Below, in pieces: positions 25,696 through 35,003 of a stretch of DNA of 36,036 nt. Origin of the DNA: an uncultured Bacilli bacterium. GTDB taxonomy: Bacteria > Bacillota_I > Bacilli_A > RFN20 > CAG-631. The stretch covers positions 1 through 36,036 of the forward strand of contig CAKPZU010000009.1 in assembly GCA_934215405.1 (NCBI GenBank). The letters run 5' to 3'. The notes under the pieces were generated by a model, which was given only the letters and a program-made list of their open reading frames with translations, did no database searches and was not told where the DNA came from. A program made the position numbers and the translations under genes. Position 1 is the stretch's first letter, and each line of letters starts with the position of its first letter.

Positions 25696-26043
25696 TTATC
25701 GATGTAATTTAAATGATAAAAAATTCTTTAACACTTCTTCATCTACATGATCAGCATCTTTTGCTAAATATGGCACTTCAGACAAAGGATAAGTTTTTGA
25801 ACCAATAGTGCCATCTTTCATAGGGAATGTTTCAACAACAACATCAATTAAATCAATGTTATAGTAAAAATCTCCTCTGTCATTTGAATACTTTCTTGAA
25901 ACCTTGCCATCTTCTACATAATAAACATCGTTATATGTATATCTATGCTTATTTTCTTTATTTACATATTCGTATCCTTTTGTAATAGCAATTGTACAAT
26001 CATTTACTTGTACCTTAACCATAGTGTTTTTCAATTCTTCCAT
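25696..26043 (-). CDS. Hypothetical protein, 115 residues
   Basis: I do not recognise this small, probably cytoplasmic protein. It starts MEELKNTMVKVQVNDC, has no signal peptide or membrane segment, and looks like a single mixed-strand domain with a Tyr-rich middle (KHRYTYNDVYYVEDGK) and an acidic-to-basic C-terminus. I start it at the ATG at 26043, which has GGAGG 7 nt upstream and a promoter 29 nt further up. The frame continues to 26094 but would begin inside that promoter. It is a single-gene unit with its own promoter and terminator. Confidence 0.7.
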   Translation of the reverse strand: MEELKNTMVKVQVNDCTIAITKGYEYVNKENKHRYTYNDVYYVEDGKVSRKYSNDRGDFYYNIDLIDVVVETFPMKDGTIGSKTYPLSEVPYLAKDADHVDEEVLKNFLSFKLHR

Positions 26044-26071
26044 AAAAAAGCCTCCTAATTTATTCGTAAAT

Positions 26072-26080
26072 ATTATAGCA
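26072..26080 (-). promoter_or_regulatory. Extended -10 promoter of the 115-residue hypothetical gene
   Basis: The minus strand reads TGCTATAAT: a consensus TATAAT (26077-26072) preceded by the TG of an extended -10 element, about 30 nt before the chosen ATG. No good -35 hexamer is seen at the usual distance, which extended -10 promoters tolerate. Confidence 0.7.
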
Positions 26081-26175
26081 TACATTAAAAACAAAAATAC
26101 AAATTTTTATTAATTTATATGTTATTTATTGCATAAATGACTATTTTTAATGAATAAAACCAATTAAATAAATAA

Positions 26176-27582
26176 TTATTTAGGATTCTTTTTAATAATT
26201 ATATTAGAAAATATTGCCTTACCATCACGAGAGAATATACCAATTTCACCATTTAAGAATTGATAACAGCGAGTAGACAATGCTTTTCCATTACAATAAA
26301 TAACAATTAAGCTTTCATGGGATAATATTTCAACATGAAATTTATTATTATTTAAAAAATCAAGTGGCCTTTGCTCATCAAAATATTGATCCTCAAACCA
26401 TTTTTTAGCATGATCGAAGAAAAGCCTATCTCTTTTCCTATCAATTTCAACACTACACCATTTATCAAATTTATCAATATCAGCTCTAAATAATAATCCT
26501 GCACAGGTATTGTCTTTTACTTCAATGTCAAATGAAATGTATAGTTCTTCACTTTCAGTTGTAGCAATTTTAGCAACACTAAAGCCATCTTTGCTATCAA
26601 GAGTTATAATATTATCATCAACTGACAAAATACCTTTTCCCCAGCCATTTTTTATATCAAGGCTAATGCTTTCAGAATAAGAGGCAACGGCTTCTTTAAC
26701 TGGATAGCACATTATTTCTCCAGTATTTTTAAAGAATAGTTCGTGAACAACCAATGTTCCTCCCCATTCATATTTTTCACTATCTTTTTCATCTTTTCGT
26801 CTTGCAGCCCAGCCAACTAAAAATCGTCTATTTCCATCACTTATAGTTTTGGCGGCGTAATATGAACGATTATCTAATAATTCATCCTTAAAAGAAGTAA
26901 ATGGTCCATTTTGTGTGGGGGCAATTCTATAATGATTTTCCCACCATCTTGTATATGTTGAAAATACTAAATACCAATTATTATTCATTTTAAATAGGTC
27001 AGGGCATTCAAGAGTATCATATAAGTATGGATTATATAATGGCTCTTTAATGTCCCATTTTACTAAATCTTTTGATGTTGCCAGAGCAATACAACCCCAT
27101 CTTTTTGAATGATAATGCCTTTCTTCTGCAGTTATTAACATTCTAAATTCCTTATATGTTTCATCATAATAAACAAAAGGATCACGCCATCCATCTTTAT
27201 GATATAAGGTTTCAAGAGGTGGCATAAATAAATCATCTTCTTTTTTCCAAGTGTACAAATCTTTTGAGGTAGCATGCATTACTACTTGAATCGGTTTATT
27301 ACCTTGAAAGCTTAGATTGCATCCTGCATTAAAAATGTGAAAAATCCCATTGTGCTTAATAACTGACCCTGTACAAACGCAAGAAAAGTCTTGCTCATTT
27401 TCATTTCCATGTGGTAAAACTACTCCATGAAAATTATAATGAACAAAGTCTTTAGTTGTAATATGCTCCCAAGAACTATCGACAATTGTGTATAAATGAT
27501 AAATTCCATCATAATAGAAAGGAATAAAATCCCCATTAAATCCCCATTTTTCTGAGTCAAAAAAAATTATATTGTTTTTCAT
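26176..27582 (-). CDS. Atypical GH32-family glycosidase (beta-fructosidase-like), cytoplasmic
   Basis: A 468-residue protein of the GH32 five-blade propeller plus beta-sandwich type. The nucleophile block, normally WMNDPNG, is replaced by WGFNGDFIPFYYDG, with Asp18 as the probable nucleophile. WRDP (132-135) provides the transition-state Asp and LECPD (191-195) the acid/base Glu192. The C-terminal part (about 310-468) is the GH32 beta-sandwich. There is no signal peptide. GH32 enzymes act on fructofuranosides, but this divergent branch lacks the standard sucrose-binding block, so the substrate may differ. It ends the second glycan operon, 2 nt after the AraC gene. No clear terminator follows in 26081-26175. 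Confidence 0.78.
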   Translation of the reverse strand: MKNNIIFFDSEKWGFNGDFIPFYYDGIYHLYTIVDSSWEHITTKDFVHYNFHGVVLPHGNENEQDFSCVCTGSVIKHNGIFHIFNAGCNLSFQGNKPIQVVMHATSKDLYTWKKEDDLFMPPLETLYHKDGWRDPFVYYDETYKEFRMLITAEERHYHSKRWGCIALATSKDLVKWDIKEPLYNPYLYDTLECPDLFKMNNNWYLVFSTYTRWWENHYRIAPTQNGPFTSFKDELLDNRSYYAAKTISDGNRRFLVGWAARRKDEKDSEKYEWGGTLVVHELFFKNTGEIMCYPVKEAVASYSESISLDIKNGWGKGILSVDDNIITLDSKDGFSVAKIATTESEELYISFDIEVKDNTCAGLLFRADIDKFDKWCSVEIDRKRDRLFFDHAKKWFEDQYFDEQRPLDFLNNNKFHVEILSHESLIVIYCNGKALSTRCYQFLNGEIGIFSRDGKAIFSNIIIKKNPK

Positions 27583-27584
27583 AT

Positions 27585-28478
27585 TTATTTTCCTTGTAAT
27601 TGTTTTTTATAAGTTTGTGGACTAACGCCTTCAATATTTTTAAATGAACGAGAAAATACATATACTGATGAATAATTCAAATAATCAGCAATTTCAGTTA
27701 ATGACATTTTGTCTTCTTCAATTAATTTCTTAGCCAAATTAATCTTTTGAATAGAAAAATAATCATGCATAGATCTACCAAACTTTGATTTAAATATTCT
27801 TGATAAATATGAATAATTATGATTCAAAGCAGTTGAAATATCTTGTAGATTTTCAAGGCTTAATAGATTATCATCAATATATTTAGTAATACTATAATAA
27901 ATGCTATCCTCATTAGTTAAAGTTGGAGATGAATATTTTTTTGCTTCTTGCTTTGTAAATATATCATATATTTCCAACGCAAATGATTTGGCCATTAATT
28001 CAAATTTTAAAGAGGAGACATCACTATCACTTTCTAAAATAGAAATTAATTCATTAAATGAATTTTGAATTTTAAGATTTGTTGTATGATAAACTCTATT
28101 TACTGGTTCAAGCTTTAATAGCTTGTCACTAAAAAGAATTTTATAAAAATCAGAATTTTCTTTAAAGCTAAACGAAATATAAAAATAACGAAGAGGATTA
28201 TAAGAATCACTAATTATTTCATGCCTTTCATATGGAAGAGACAAAAATAAATTTCCTTTTTTTATGATTTGCTTTATATCATTTGAAATAAACATTCCTT
28301 CACCATCAACAATATAAGATATTTCAAAGAAGTTTTCATGTAAATGCTCAGGAATTATTGCATTGTTTTCACAATAGGATTCTCCGATTTGATATAGAAT
28401 AAAATCATTATATAAAAAAGGCTGTTCAGTATAATCATAGTCATGGATATATTTACAATTACGAATGTTATGATTCAT
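27585..28478 (-). CDS. AraC-family transcriptional regulator
   Basis: A 297-residue regulator. The N-terminal half has cupin-like features (PEHLHENFFEISYIVDGEG; LFLSLPYERHEI), forming the ligand-sensing domain. The C-terminal 100 residues hold two helix-turn-helix motifs: LENLQDISTALNHNYSYLSRIFKSKFGRS, and MSLTEIADYLNYSSVYVFSRSFKNIEGVSP, the AraC signature. An AGGAGG ribosome binding site precedes the ATG. It sits between the GH127 and GH32 genes in the operon, so it probably senses a breakdown product and controls this operon. The target promoter lies outside the window. Confidence 0.92.
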   Translation of the reverse strand: MNHNIRNCKYIHDYDYTEQPFLYNDFILYQIGESYCENNAIIPEHLHENFFEISYIVDGEGMFISNDIKQIIKKGNLFLSLPYERHEIISDSYNPLRYFYISFSFKENSDFYKILFSDKLLKLEPVNRVYHTTNLKIQNSFNELISILESDSDVSSLKFELMAKSFALEIYDIFTKQEAKKYSSPTLTNEDSIYYSITKYIDDNLLSLENLQDISTALNHNYSYLSRIFKSKFGRSMHDYFSIQKINLAKKLIEEDKMSLTEIADYLNYSSVYVFSRSFKNIEGVSPQTYKKQLQGK

Positions 28479-28504
28479 ATAACCTACCTCCTATTATAAG
28501 TTTA

Positions 28505-30415
28505 TCATTTAATTATTTTAGGGAAAATACCTAATCTTAGCTTGCATGAAGCAAATGGAAAAAGAGTTATTCTTTCGGGTTTTAAATTATCAATTTTATA
28601 TGCTTTAATTTTAGGAGTAAAGCTAAAATCTCCATGAATTATAAATCTTGGCTTATTAAAAGCATTATTAGTGGTTAATACTTTATTTTTATTAATTATT
28701 TTAAAAGAAGGAATTTTATAAGCTGTTATTTCTATTTTTGAATAAACGCTATCTAAATTAAAAGGATTATTATTCTCTATTCCTTTAATGTGTTTAGGAT
28801 TAGCATTTAAAATATTTATACCATAATTAAAAGGCTCACTTGGTGTCATTTCATACATCGAATAATTTGAATAAGGAAGTTTTTTTCTTTTGCCTTTCAT
28901 ACCTAAAGTATATAAAATGGCGCCCTTTTTAACAATTACACCAGTATGATTATATTCTTTAACTTCAATTTCTGAAGGCATGTATAATTTAATTGAATCA
29001 TTAGAATAGCAACTTAATTTAATAAATCCTTTTCTTTTTTTTGCATTTATTTCTTTGTCATTTATATATACTTTATAATATTTAGCCCAAGAAGGGATTC
29101 TTAGAAATAAATTAAACTTAGTATTTATAGATGAAGCAAATTCCAATAAAACATAATCGTCAAAAGGATAATTACTTATTTGATTACATATAACAACTTG
29201 ATTATTAATTAATAATTCAGCAGTATTACTTCCATAAAAAATAGTATAAATGTCATTTTTATTTTGCATATACATATTAGAAATAAAATTAGGAAAGAAT
29301 CTATTGACATTTCCAGCGCAGCATTGTGTTTCATGCCCTGGTTTGTAACACATCCAATCACTTCCTTTTCTATAAAAATTATGATTTGAATGTTTAGTTA
29401 ATATTAATTGATTGACACCTGAAAAGTATTGAAGTGCTTTAAAATCTTCAGTTACTGAACCAATGCCTGCATTATAAATACAATTTTCAATTAAATCAGC
29501 ATATTTCCCATTTTTAGTTGCTTTTAATAAATATATTAATGACCAAGTAAAATCAGAAACATTGCAGGTTTCATGAGTTTGACTGGCAGAATTTCCACTT
29601 AAATATTCATTACTACTATGTAATCCATCAGGAAGTAAATGATATTTACATACTTTTTTATAAGCATTAATAGATGGCGATAAATAACTTTTATTATTAG
29701 TGTAAATGTAAAGAATTGCTCCAAGCTTAGCTATTTCATTATAAGTTACACCATGCTCGATTGGCTTTTTATTATCATTAAAGCTACTTGCTAAAGTATA
29801 ATTACTACAATATGTTGGATCTTTATTTGTATCCTTTTGATATAAATTATAGGTATTAATAGCAAGATTTAATAATTCTTTATTTTTTGTTATTTCATAA
29901 ACTAATAGCATAGTTTCAATATTTACAACATTTCGACCATTAAAATATGAAACCTTACATGATAAATAATGTCGTTGTAAAGCATTAATAATATTTATAT
30001 CATGGTTATTATGATAAAGGGCTATACAAGCTCTTGCAAAAACGACAAACGGCCATCTATTGCATTTTCCTACTTCTTTTAAAAAGACAGGTCCTAAATA
30101 ACCATCCTTATCAGCATTATTGATTACATTATAAACAATTTTACTGGTTTTATCATATAGCCTTTTATCGTTTAAAAGCTTGGCCAATGTAATTGCTCCA
30201 TCAAGCCAATAGGCAGTTTGTTCAAAAGGAACCCATTTCCATAATGGGTCCATTTTGTCTATTTCATCTTTAGGAAATTTATCCCAAGAGTAAGAAACAT
30301 AAGGCTCTAAGGCATTTTCAATATGCCCTGTTAGTCCTTCTTTTTGTTTTATTAAAAATTCTTTAATCCAACCATTTAAGGTTAATTTTATATTATAATT
30401 ACATAATACACTCAT
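28505..30415 (-). CDS. GH127-family glycosidase, probable beta-L-arabinofuranosidase type
   Basis: A 636-residue protein without a signal peptide, built as an (alpha/alpha)6 barrel (about 20-370) plus beta-sandwich domains. It carries the zinc-cysteine centre known from HypBA1 of Bifidobacterium longum: HETC (Glu282, Cys284) and QCCAG (Cys365, Cys366), where the first Cys of the pair is the nucleophile. Glu270 in SSNEY fits the acid/base position. GH127 enzymes remove beta-L-arabinofuranose; related families act on other furanosides, so the substrate is not certain. The stop appears to be TGA. The ribosome binding site is weak, suggesting coupling to the lipoprotein gene ending 4 nt upstream. 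Its cytosolic location implies it acts on imported oligosaccharides. Confidence 0.85.
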   Translation of the reverse strand: MSVLCNYNIKLTLNGWIKEFLIKQKEGLTGHIENALEPYVSYSWDKFPKDEIDKMDPLWKWVPFEQTAYWLDGAITLAKLLNDKRLYDKTSKIVYNVINNADKDGYLGPVFLKEVGKCNRWPFVVFARACIALYHNNHDINIINALQRHYLSCKVSYFNGRNVVNIETMLLVYEITKNKELLNLAINTYNLYQKDTNKDPTYCSNYTLASSFNDNKKPIEHGVTYNEIAKLGAILYIYTNNKSYLSPSINAYKKVCKYHLLPDGLHSSNEYLSGNSASQTHETCNVSDFTWSLIYLLKATKNGKYADLIENCIYNAGIGSVTEDFKALQYFSGVNQLILTKHSNHNFYRKGSDWMCYKPGHETQCCAGNVNRFFPNFISNMYMQNKNDIYTIFYGSNTAELLINNQVVICNQISNYPFDDYVLLEFASSINTKFNLFLRIPSWAKYYKVYINDKEINAKKRKGFIKLSCYSNDSIKLYMPSEIEVKEYNHTGVIVKKGAILYTLGMKGKRKKLPYSNYSMYEMTPSEPFNYGINILNANPKHIKGIENNNPFNLDSVYSKIEITAYKIPSFKIINKNKVLTTNNAFNKPRFIIHGDFSFTPKIKAYKIDNLKPERITLFPFASCKLRLGIFPKIIK

Positions 30416-30419
30416 AAAA

Positions 30420-32003
30420 CTACTTATTAGAAACTACTAAAAATCCATTTGCTGGAACACTTAAGTAAGCAACCTTATTTGAAACATCAATTTCTTTAAA
30501 AGATTCAAATGGTAAGCAGTTTCTATCCTCAGGAATTAATGATTCTGTGACCTTATAACAACTCATTTTAGAAAGGCTAGTATTTTTATTTACTATAGCT
30601 ATCTTTTTAATATCGTTTGAAGTATTAGCTATCATATATGACCATTTATTATCACCAAGTTCAAAGGCAACGGCTGTTAAGTCACGATCAACATCAGCAT
30701 AAGGGCCTACTAACTCTTGATCAACCTTATAAGCATATGCACCAGTGTCAGTATATTTACAAATTAATCTATAAAAGTAGAATTCAGGATGTGCTGCCCA
30801 AGAAATATAATTTTCATTTTTAAGATTTGAATCTCTATACATCCATAAACCCATTGTATGAATATATGAACCAAATAAGCAATCCCCTAAAATATAATGG
30901 TCAAAAGCTGTAACTCCAGCTTTAGCCGCTTCTATACAAAATCTTGAAATGTATAGGCCTGCTGAATAGTCATCAATATCAGTTTTATTTACAGCATCAA
31001 CAAAGTGAAGGCCTTGGCAAAATTCACTAATTGCATAATCCTTTTTACCATACTTTTTCATAACTGCTATCATTTCTTCAAAGTATGTTTGTATAGATTC
31101 ATTAACACAACGATAATCCCACATATAGTTACCATTACCGCATACATCGAATATATCAGCAACTGTACTAAATTCTTCATCATAATATTTAGGATTATTT
31201 CCACATTCTGATGTTCCAAATAATTTAACCTTATCTCTTAAACCATCTTTTCTTAATTTCTCATCAATTTTCCGACAGCTTAATACATAATCATCCCAAC
31301 TTTTAACACGATTTGCATCAAAGAATGATTCAGAAACATTTGAAACTCCCCAAATACATGTGTATCCTTTTTGATTGATAAGTAAATCTAAGCAAGCACT
31401 AATGTTTTCAGCATATTCATCAAAATCTGTAGGACCTGTAACCCAACAATCCTTTAAGGCTTCAGAATCATTTGCTAACCAGCTACTAGTATATTTACCA
31501 TCATATGATTTAAACCAATGCCAGCAACCACTTAAGCTTAAGTCAACCTTAATATCATATTTTTCACAAATATCTAAAACTTTATATAAAGCCTTCATTT
31601 CAGCACATTCTGTATCAACACCCTTGGCATTAAAATCAAAGCTATCTGAATTGGCATTGTCATTTTCTCGTTCTAAAAATTCAGGAAAATATTTAATACG
31701 AGTGTATTTTAAATTCATTTCTTTAATTCTTTCTTCCCAGATTCTTTCATCTTCTTCAGTCATGGCATTTTGAGGCATAAAAATATCAGTATCCATTTGT
31801 GCTCCAAAGCCAACGATTGGACTATCATTTTTAGTAGTTACGTCAAATCGTGTATAACCAGGATTTATTGTAATTTCACTTTCAACAGATGATGATTGTG
31901 AATTCTCTGTATCAGTATCAGTTGAACTTGTATTATTAGCATTACAGCTAGCTAAAACAAGCATTGATAATAATAAAGATGAAAGTTTAAATTTGTTTTT
32001 CAT
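30420..32003 (-). CDS. Clan GH-A-like lipoprotein glycosidase, copy 1
   Basis: A 527-residue lipoprotein (lipobox Cys20 in VLASC) with a Ser/Thr-rich linker and a TIM-barrel domain of about 50-430, followed by a small beta-sandwich (about 440-527). The opening VGFGAQMD resembles the start of GH30/GH39-type barrels. Two conserved Glu are placed as a clan GH-A pair: Glu225 (SNVSES, after the fourth strand, possible acid/base) and Glu327 (YAISEF, possible nucleophile). The usual Asn-Glu-Pro is changed here to Ser-Glu-Ser. I cannot assign a CAZy family. It is a paralogue of the next gene (32021-33628) and shares the block DGKYxxSWL. It should act on the cell surface, cleaving the substrate of the operon before import. 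Confidence 0.65.
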   Translation of the reverse strand: MKNKFKLSSLLLSMLVLASCNANNTSSTDTDTENSQSSSVESEITINPGYTRFDVTTKNDSPIVGFGAQMDTDIFMPQNAMTEEDERIWEERIKEMNLKYTRIKYFPEFLERENDNANSDSFDFNAKGVDTECAEMKALYKVLDICEKYDIKVDLSLSGCWHWFKSYDGKYTSSWLANDSEALKDCWVTGPTDFDEYAENISACLDLLINQKGYTCIWGVSNVSESFFDANRVKSWDDYVLSCRKIDEKLRKDGLRDKVKLFGTSECGNNPKYYDEEFSTVADIFDVCGNGNYMWDYRCVNESIQTYFEEMIAVMKKYGKKDYAISEFCQGLHFVDAVNKTDIDDYSAGLYISRFCIEAAKAGVTAFDHYILGDCLFGSYIHTMGLWMYRDSNLKNENYISWAAHPEFYFYRLICKYTDTGAYAYKVDQELVGPYADVDRDLTAVAFELGDNKWSYMIANTSNDIKKIAIVNKNTSLSKMSCYKVTESLIPEDRNCLPFESFKEIDVSNKVAYLSVPANGFLVVSNK

Positions 32004-32020
32004 ATAAATAACACCATCCT

Positions 32021-33628
32021 TTATTTTTTATTTGATAAAACAATTATTCCATTTTTAGGTATTGAAACGTAGCTTACACCATTAATTGTTTCAACATCCT
32101 TACCCTTTTCAATAAGCTTAATAGTTGCTTCGCTTCCAAATGGAGTTGAAGCAGCAGTTAATCTATATTGATTTAAAGATGCGATATTTTTATCAAAGGA
32201 ATTACATATAGCAACTTTTTTAGCTTCTTGTCCAATATTTGCCATAAAATAAGACCAAGAATTATCAGGAAGTTTTAAGGCGACCATACATACATCCTTA
32301 TCTTGATTATTAGAATAATCATTAGTAATAGGATAAATAGTACTTCCAATATCACTATATTTCATAATTAAGCTCCAGGCATACCAAATAGGCTTAGCTT
32401 GATAGTCTATTTCCGAATCCTCATAGTATTGCTTTAAATAACGAATCATACCTTCTTCATTTAAAATACCATCATAATTACAATCAGCAAATACAAAGTA
32501 TTTAATATTTGTACAGCCAGCATTAGATAGATTTATAAAGAATCTAGTCATAGTCATAGCTCTATCAAATAATTCGGTATCAGCATTAGTAACAGCAGTT
32601 AAAAAGTTCGACGTTCCACATTCAGCAACACCCCAGCTTAAATTATACTTTTCACAAACAGCAACATGATTTTTAGCAAATGTTAGCATTTCTTCATTTT
32701 CACTTGGCGTTGTTTTATTACCATCCTTATTGATTTCACCATGGAATTTATAAACTGATGAATCAACTTTATCATATCCATAGCCCTTATTTAAATAAAC
32801 TTCATCTAAATTTACATGACTATTCCCATAATCTGCAGGCCCGGAAAATAAAATTTTATCCTTTATTCCATATTTGATAAGATTGTCTTTTATTTTTAAA
32901 GAAATATTTTTATAAAGACTCATATCATTAATAACGCCTTCAGGCTCAGGGAAAATACTATATTCATATATGCAGGTATATTTTTTAATATTTATTAAAT
33001 AATTTAAACAAGCAGCTACTGATTCAGCAAACTCAGCATCAGGTGATAAGACAAATTCACTTGAAGGGGCAACCATCCAACTTGAAACACCATTTACCCC
33101 ATATGTTCCACCTAACCAGCTGCCATTATATTTGCCATCCTCTGAAGAAAATGTTGTTCGACATCCATACCAGCTTAAGTCAACATTAACATGATTTTCT
33201 TCAAATAAATCTAATAGCTTATATAGATGTTGCATCTCGCTCGAATTAAAATCAACATTCTTACTATCATAATCAAAGTAATTAGGATCGTTATTATCAT
33301 TTCCTCTTTCATACATTTCAGGATAAAAACGGATTCTTACTGCTTGTAAATTTGAGATTTTTACAGCCTCTATTATTTTATTCCAATCAGTAGAGGAATT
33401 ATTAATATCAATAATACAAGTATCAAATTGAGCGCCATAGCCTTCAGTTTTTCTTTTTAAAGGATCTTTTAAATCATAGCGGGCATAGCCAGGCTTAATA
33501 ATTACCTCGCTTGTTACTTCACTTGAAGAATGTTTTTCTTCACTAGATGAAGCTTCATTTACATTATTACAACTAAATGTACACATAGTTAATATTGTAA
33601 GTAATAAATAACTTAAACCTTTTTTCAT
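32021..33628 (-). CDS. Clan GH-A-like lipoprotein glycosidase, copy 2
   Basis: A 535-residue paralogue of the preceding lipoprotein. The signal peptide ends in CTFSC (Cys20), an irregular lipobox, and is followed by a Ser/Glu-rich linker. The barrel region opens with EGYGAQFD. The proposed acid/base is Glu228 in FPEPEG, close to the classical NEP motif, and the nucleophile Glu336 in GVAECGTS. A C-terminal beta-sandwich matches copy 1 (NSWSYFMANIGQEAKKVAICN). I start at the ATG at 33628 with AAGGTGA upstream; a GTG three codons earlier is in frame but lies in that ribosome binding site. The two copies differ at the active-site neighbourhoods, so they may cut different linkages of the same polymer. 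Confidence 0.65.
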   Translation of the reverse strand: MKKGLSYLLLTILTMCTFSCNNVNEASSSEEKHSSSEVTSEVIIKPGYARYDLKDPLKRKTEGYGAQFDTCIIDINNSSTDWNKIIEAVKISNLQAVRIRFYPEMYERGNDNNDPNYFDYDSKNVDFNSSEMQHLYKLLDLFEENHVNVDLSWYGCRTTFSSEDGKYNGSWLGGTYGVNGVSSWMVAPSSEFVLSPDAEFAESVAACLNYLINIKKYTCIYEYSIFPEPEGVINDMSLYKNISLKIKDNLIKYGIKDKILFSGPADYGNSHVNLDEVYLNKGYGYDKVDSSVYKFHGEINKDGNKTTPSENEEMLTFAKNHVAVCEKYNLSWGVAECGTSNFLTAVTNADTELFDRAMTMTRFFINLSNAGCTNIKYFVFADCNYDGILNEEGMIRYLKQYYEDSEIDYQAKPIWYAWSLIMKYSDIGSTIYPITNDYSNNQDKDVCMVALKLPDNSWSYFMANIGQEAKKVAICNSFDKNIASLNQYRLTAASTPFGSEATIKLIEKGKDVETINGVSYVSIPKNGIIVLSNKK

Positions 33629-33638
33629 ATGGTTCACC

Positions 33639-34997
33639 TTATTTATTTTTCTTTAAAAGTAAAACCAATGATAAGAAAGCAAAAGATAGATAGGCTAAAG
33701 AAGATGTATTTCCCTTACAACCACTATTTGGCTTTGTTTCACTCGGAGTATTTGATGGATTTTCACTAGGATTTTCACTAGGATTATCGTTTACTTGTTC
33801 ATTTACTCTAAATCTTACCTCATTTGTTGCTTCAAGTTCGCCATCGCTTGCTTTAAAAATAATATTATAAATACCACCTTTAGAAGGCTCCCAAACAAAG
33901 TAACCATTTCTTATTATACCAATTTTTTCATCCTTATATGTGGCTTCATATGTTAGTTTTTTATCACCATCATATTCAAATAATTCACTTAGCTTAATTT
34001 CCATTTCTTCATTAGCGTCATAACTAGCAGCAGGCGCAAAGTTATCTATAGATTTTAAATTAAATTGTGGCTTAGTGCATCTTATATAAGGAGTTGCTTC
34101 TTCTTTAGTAGTATTATCATATGATGTAATTTGTAACTTTTCGATATCAACGGCAACACCAGTATTTTCAGTTGTTGCATTAGCAGAATATCCACTTGAT
34201 GCCCAAAAGCCAATGTAACCTTTTTGCGTGTCAAATGGGATTACTTCATCTTGTTTGTGAGTGTTTGAATAATAAGCATTTGCTTGAAAATAGGATGTTT
34301 GTAATACACCATCAATATAAACCTTAAATGTTGTTCCGATTTCTTTTGGACGAGGACGAGATGGATCCTTTGCATGGGTACTTGTAGCCTCAATTGTAAA
34401 ATAATGATAATTATTATCACACCAATCAATGCTAGAGATAACACTACCCTCTTGAGGATTATCACTTTGTAAAAAGTAACGAGCTGCTCCATTTCCATCA
34501 AACGATTCATTAATTAGCATTTGAATATGAGAAGCTCCTTGAATTCTTTCAAAGCAAATAGAAATCCAACCCTTATTGTTATACCAAGGACAAGCTGACA
34601 TAGCAACATTTTCAACTTGTGTAGCATCATCATAATCAATAAATGCAGTTAAATATAAATTTGCATAGTCAAATTGACCTTCAAAGCCAGTATCTGATGG
34701 ACTAGGAAGATTTAAATTTGCATACATATCTAATCTAAATTCGTTAAATTTATTTGTTTTATATAAAGCATAATTAGATGATGCCATATTAATATTTTCC
34801 ATTTTTAAATGACCTGAATCAAAAGTCGTTTTACCAGCACCAATTCCAACAACATCCCAATCATACTTCCAATTGGCTAAATTGTTTTCTTCTTTTATAT
34901 CAATACTATATTCATCACTAGCATTGACCTTTAATGATTCACTTGTAAAAACGAATAATATACCAAAAGCTAAAGCTGATATTAATAGTTTTTTCAT
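33639..34997 (-). CDS. Surface protein with lectin-like domain and possible Cys-type C-terminal sorting signal
   Basis: A 452-residue exported protein. Residues 1-26 are a cleavable signal peptide (ending VNASDE), with no lipobox. About 35-295 look like a concanavalin/LamG-type jelly roll (strands WISICFERIQG, YHYFTIEATSTH, TFKVYIDGVLQTSYF, GYIGFWASSG). About 305-400 form an Ig/cadherin-like domain (GYFVWEPSKGGIYNIIFKASDGE). A repetitive NPSE linker (about 402-423) precedes a tripartite tail: SGCKGN, a hydrophobic helix of about 18 residues, and KKNK. This tail resembles a protein-sorting signal with an invariant-type Cys, but no processing enzyme is encoded here. The role is probably binding of the glycan targeted by this operon. 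No catalytic residues are visible. Confidence 0.65.
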   Translation of the reverse strand: MKKLLISALAFGILFVFTSESLKVNASDEYSIDIKEENNLANWKYDWDVVGIGAGKTTFDSGHLKMENINMASSNYALYKTNKFNEFRLDMYANLNLPSPSDTGFEGQFDYANLYLTAFIDYDDATQVENVAMSACPWYNNKGWISICFERIQGASHIQMLINESFDGNGAARYFLQSDNPQEGSVISSIDWCDNNYHYFTIEATSTHAKDPSRPRPKEIGTTFKVYIDGVLQTSYFQANAYYSNTHKQDEVIPFDTQKGYIGFWASSGYSANATTENTGVAVDIEKLQITSYDNTTKEEATPYIRCTKPQFNLKSIDNFAPAASYDANEEMEIKLSELFEYDGDKKLTYEATYKDEKIGIIRNGYFVWEPSKGGIYNIIFKASDGELEATNEVRFRVNEQVNDNPSENPSENPSNTPSETKPNSGCKGNTSSLAYLSFAFLSLVLLLKKNK

Positions 34998-35003
34998 GTT
35001 TAA

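Noticed and set aside
31375..31773. 132-residue open frame on the plus strand
   Set aside because: It lies wholly inside the first GH-A-like lipoprotein gene, on the opposite strand, and mirrors its codons.
33745..33790. Short direct repeats coding the NPSE linker, considered as a tandem DNA repeat element
   Set aside because: They are fully explained as a coding linker of the surface protein and number only three to four units.
34241..34510. 89-residue open frame on the minus strand
   Set aside because: A shifted-frame shadow of the lectin-like surface protein gene; low complexity with no start signals.
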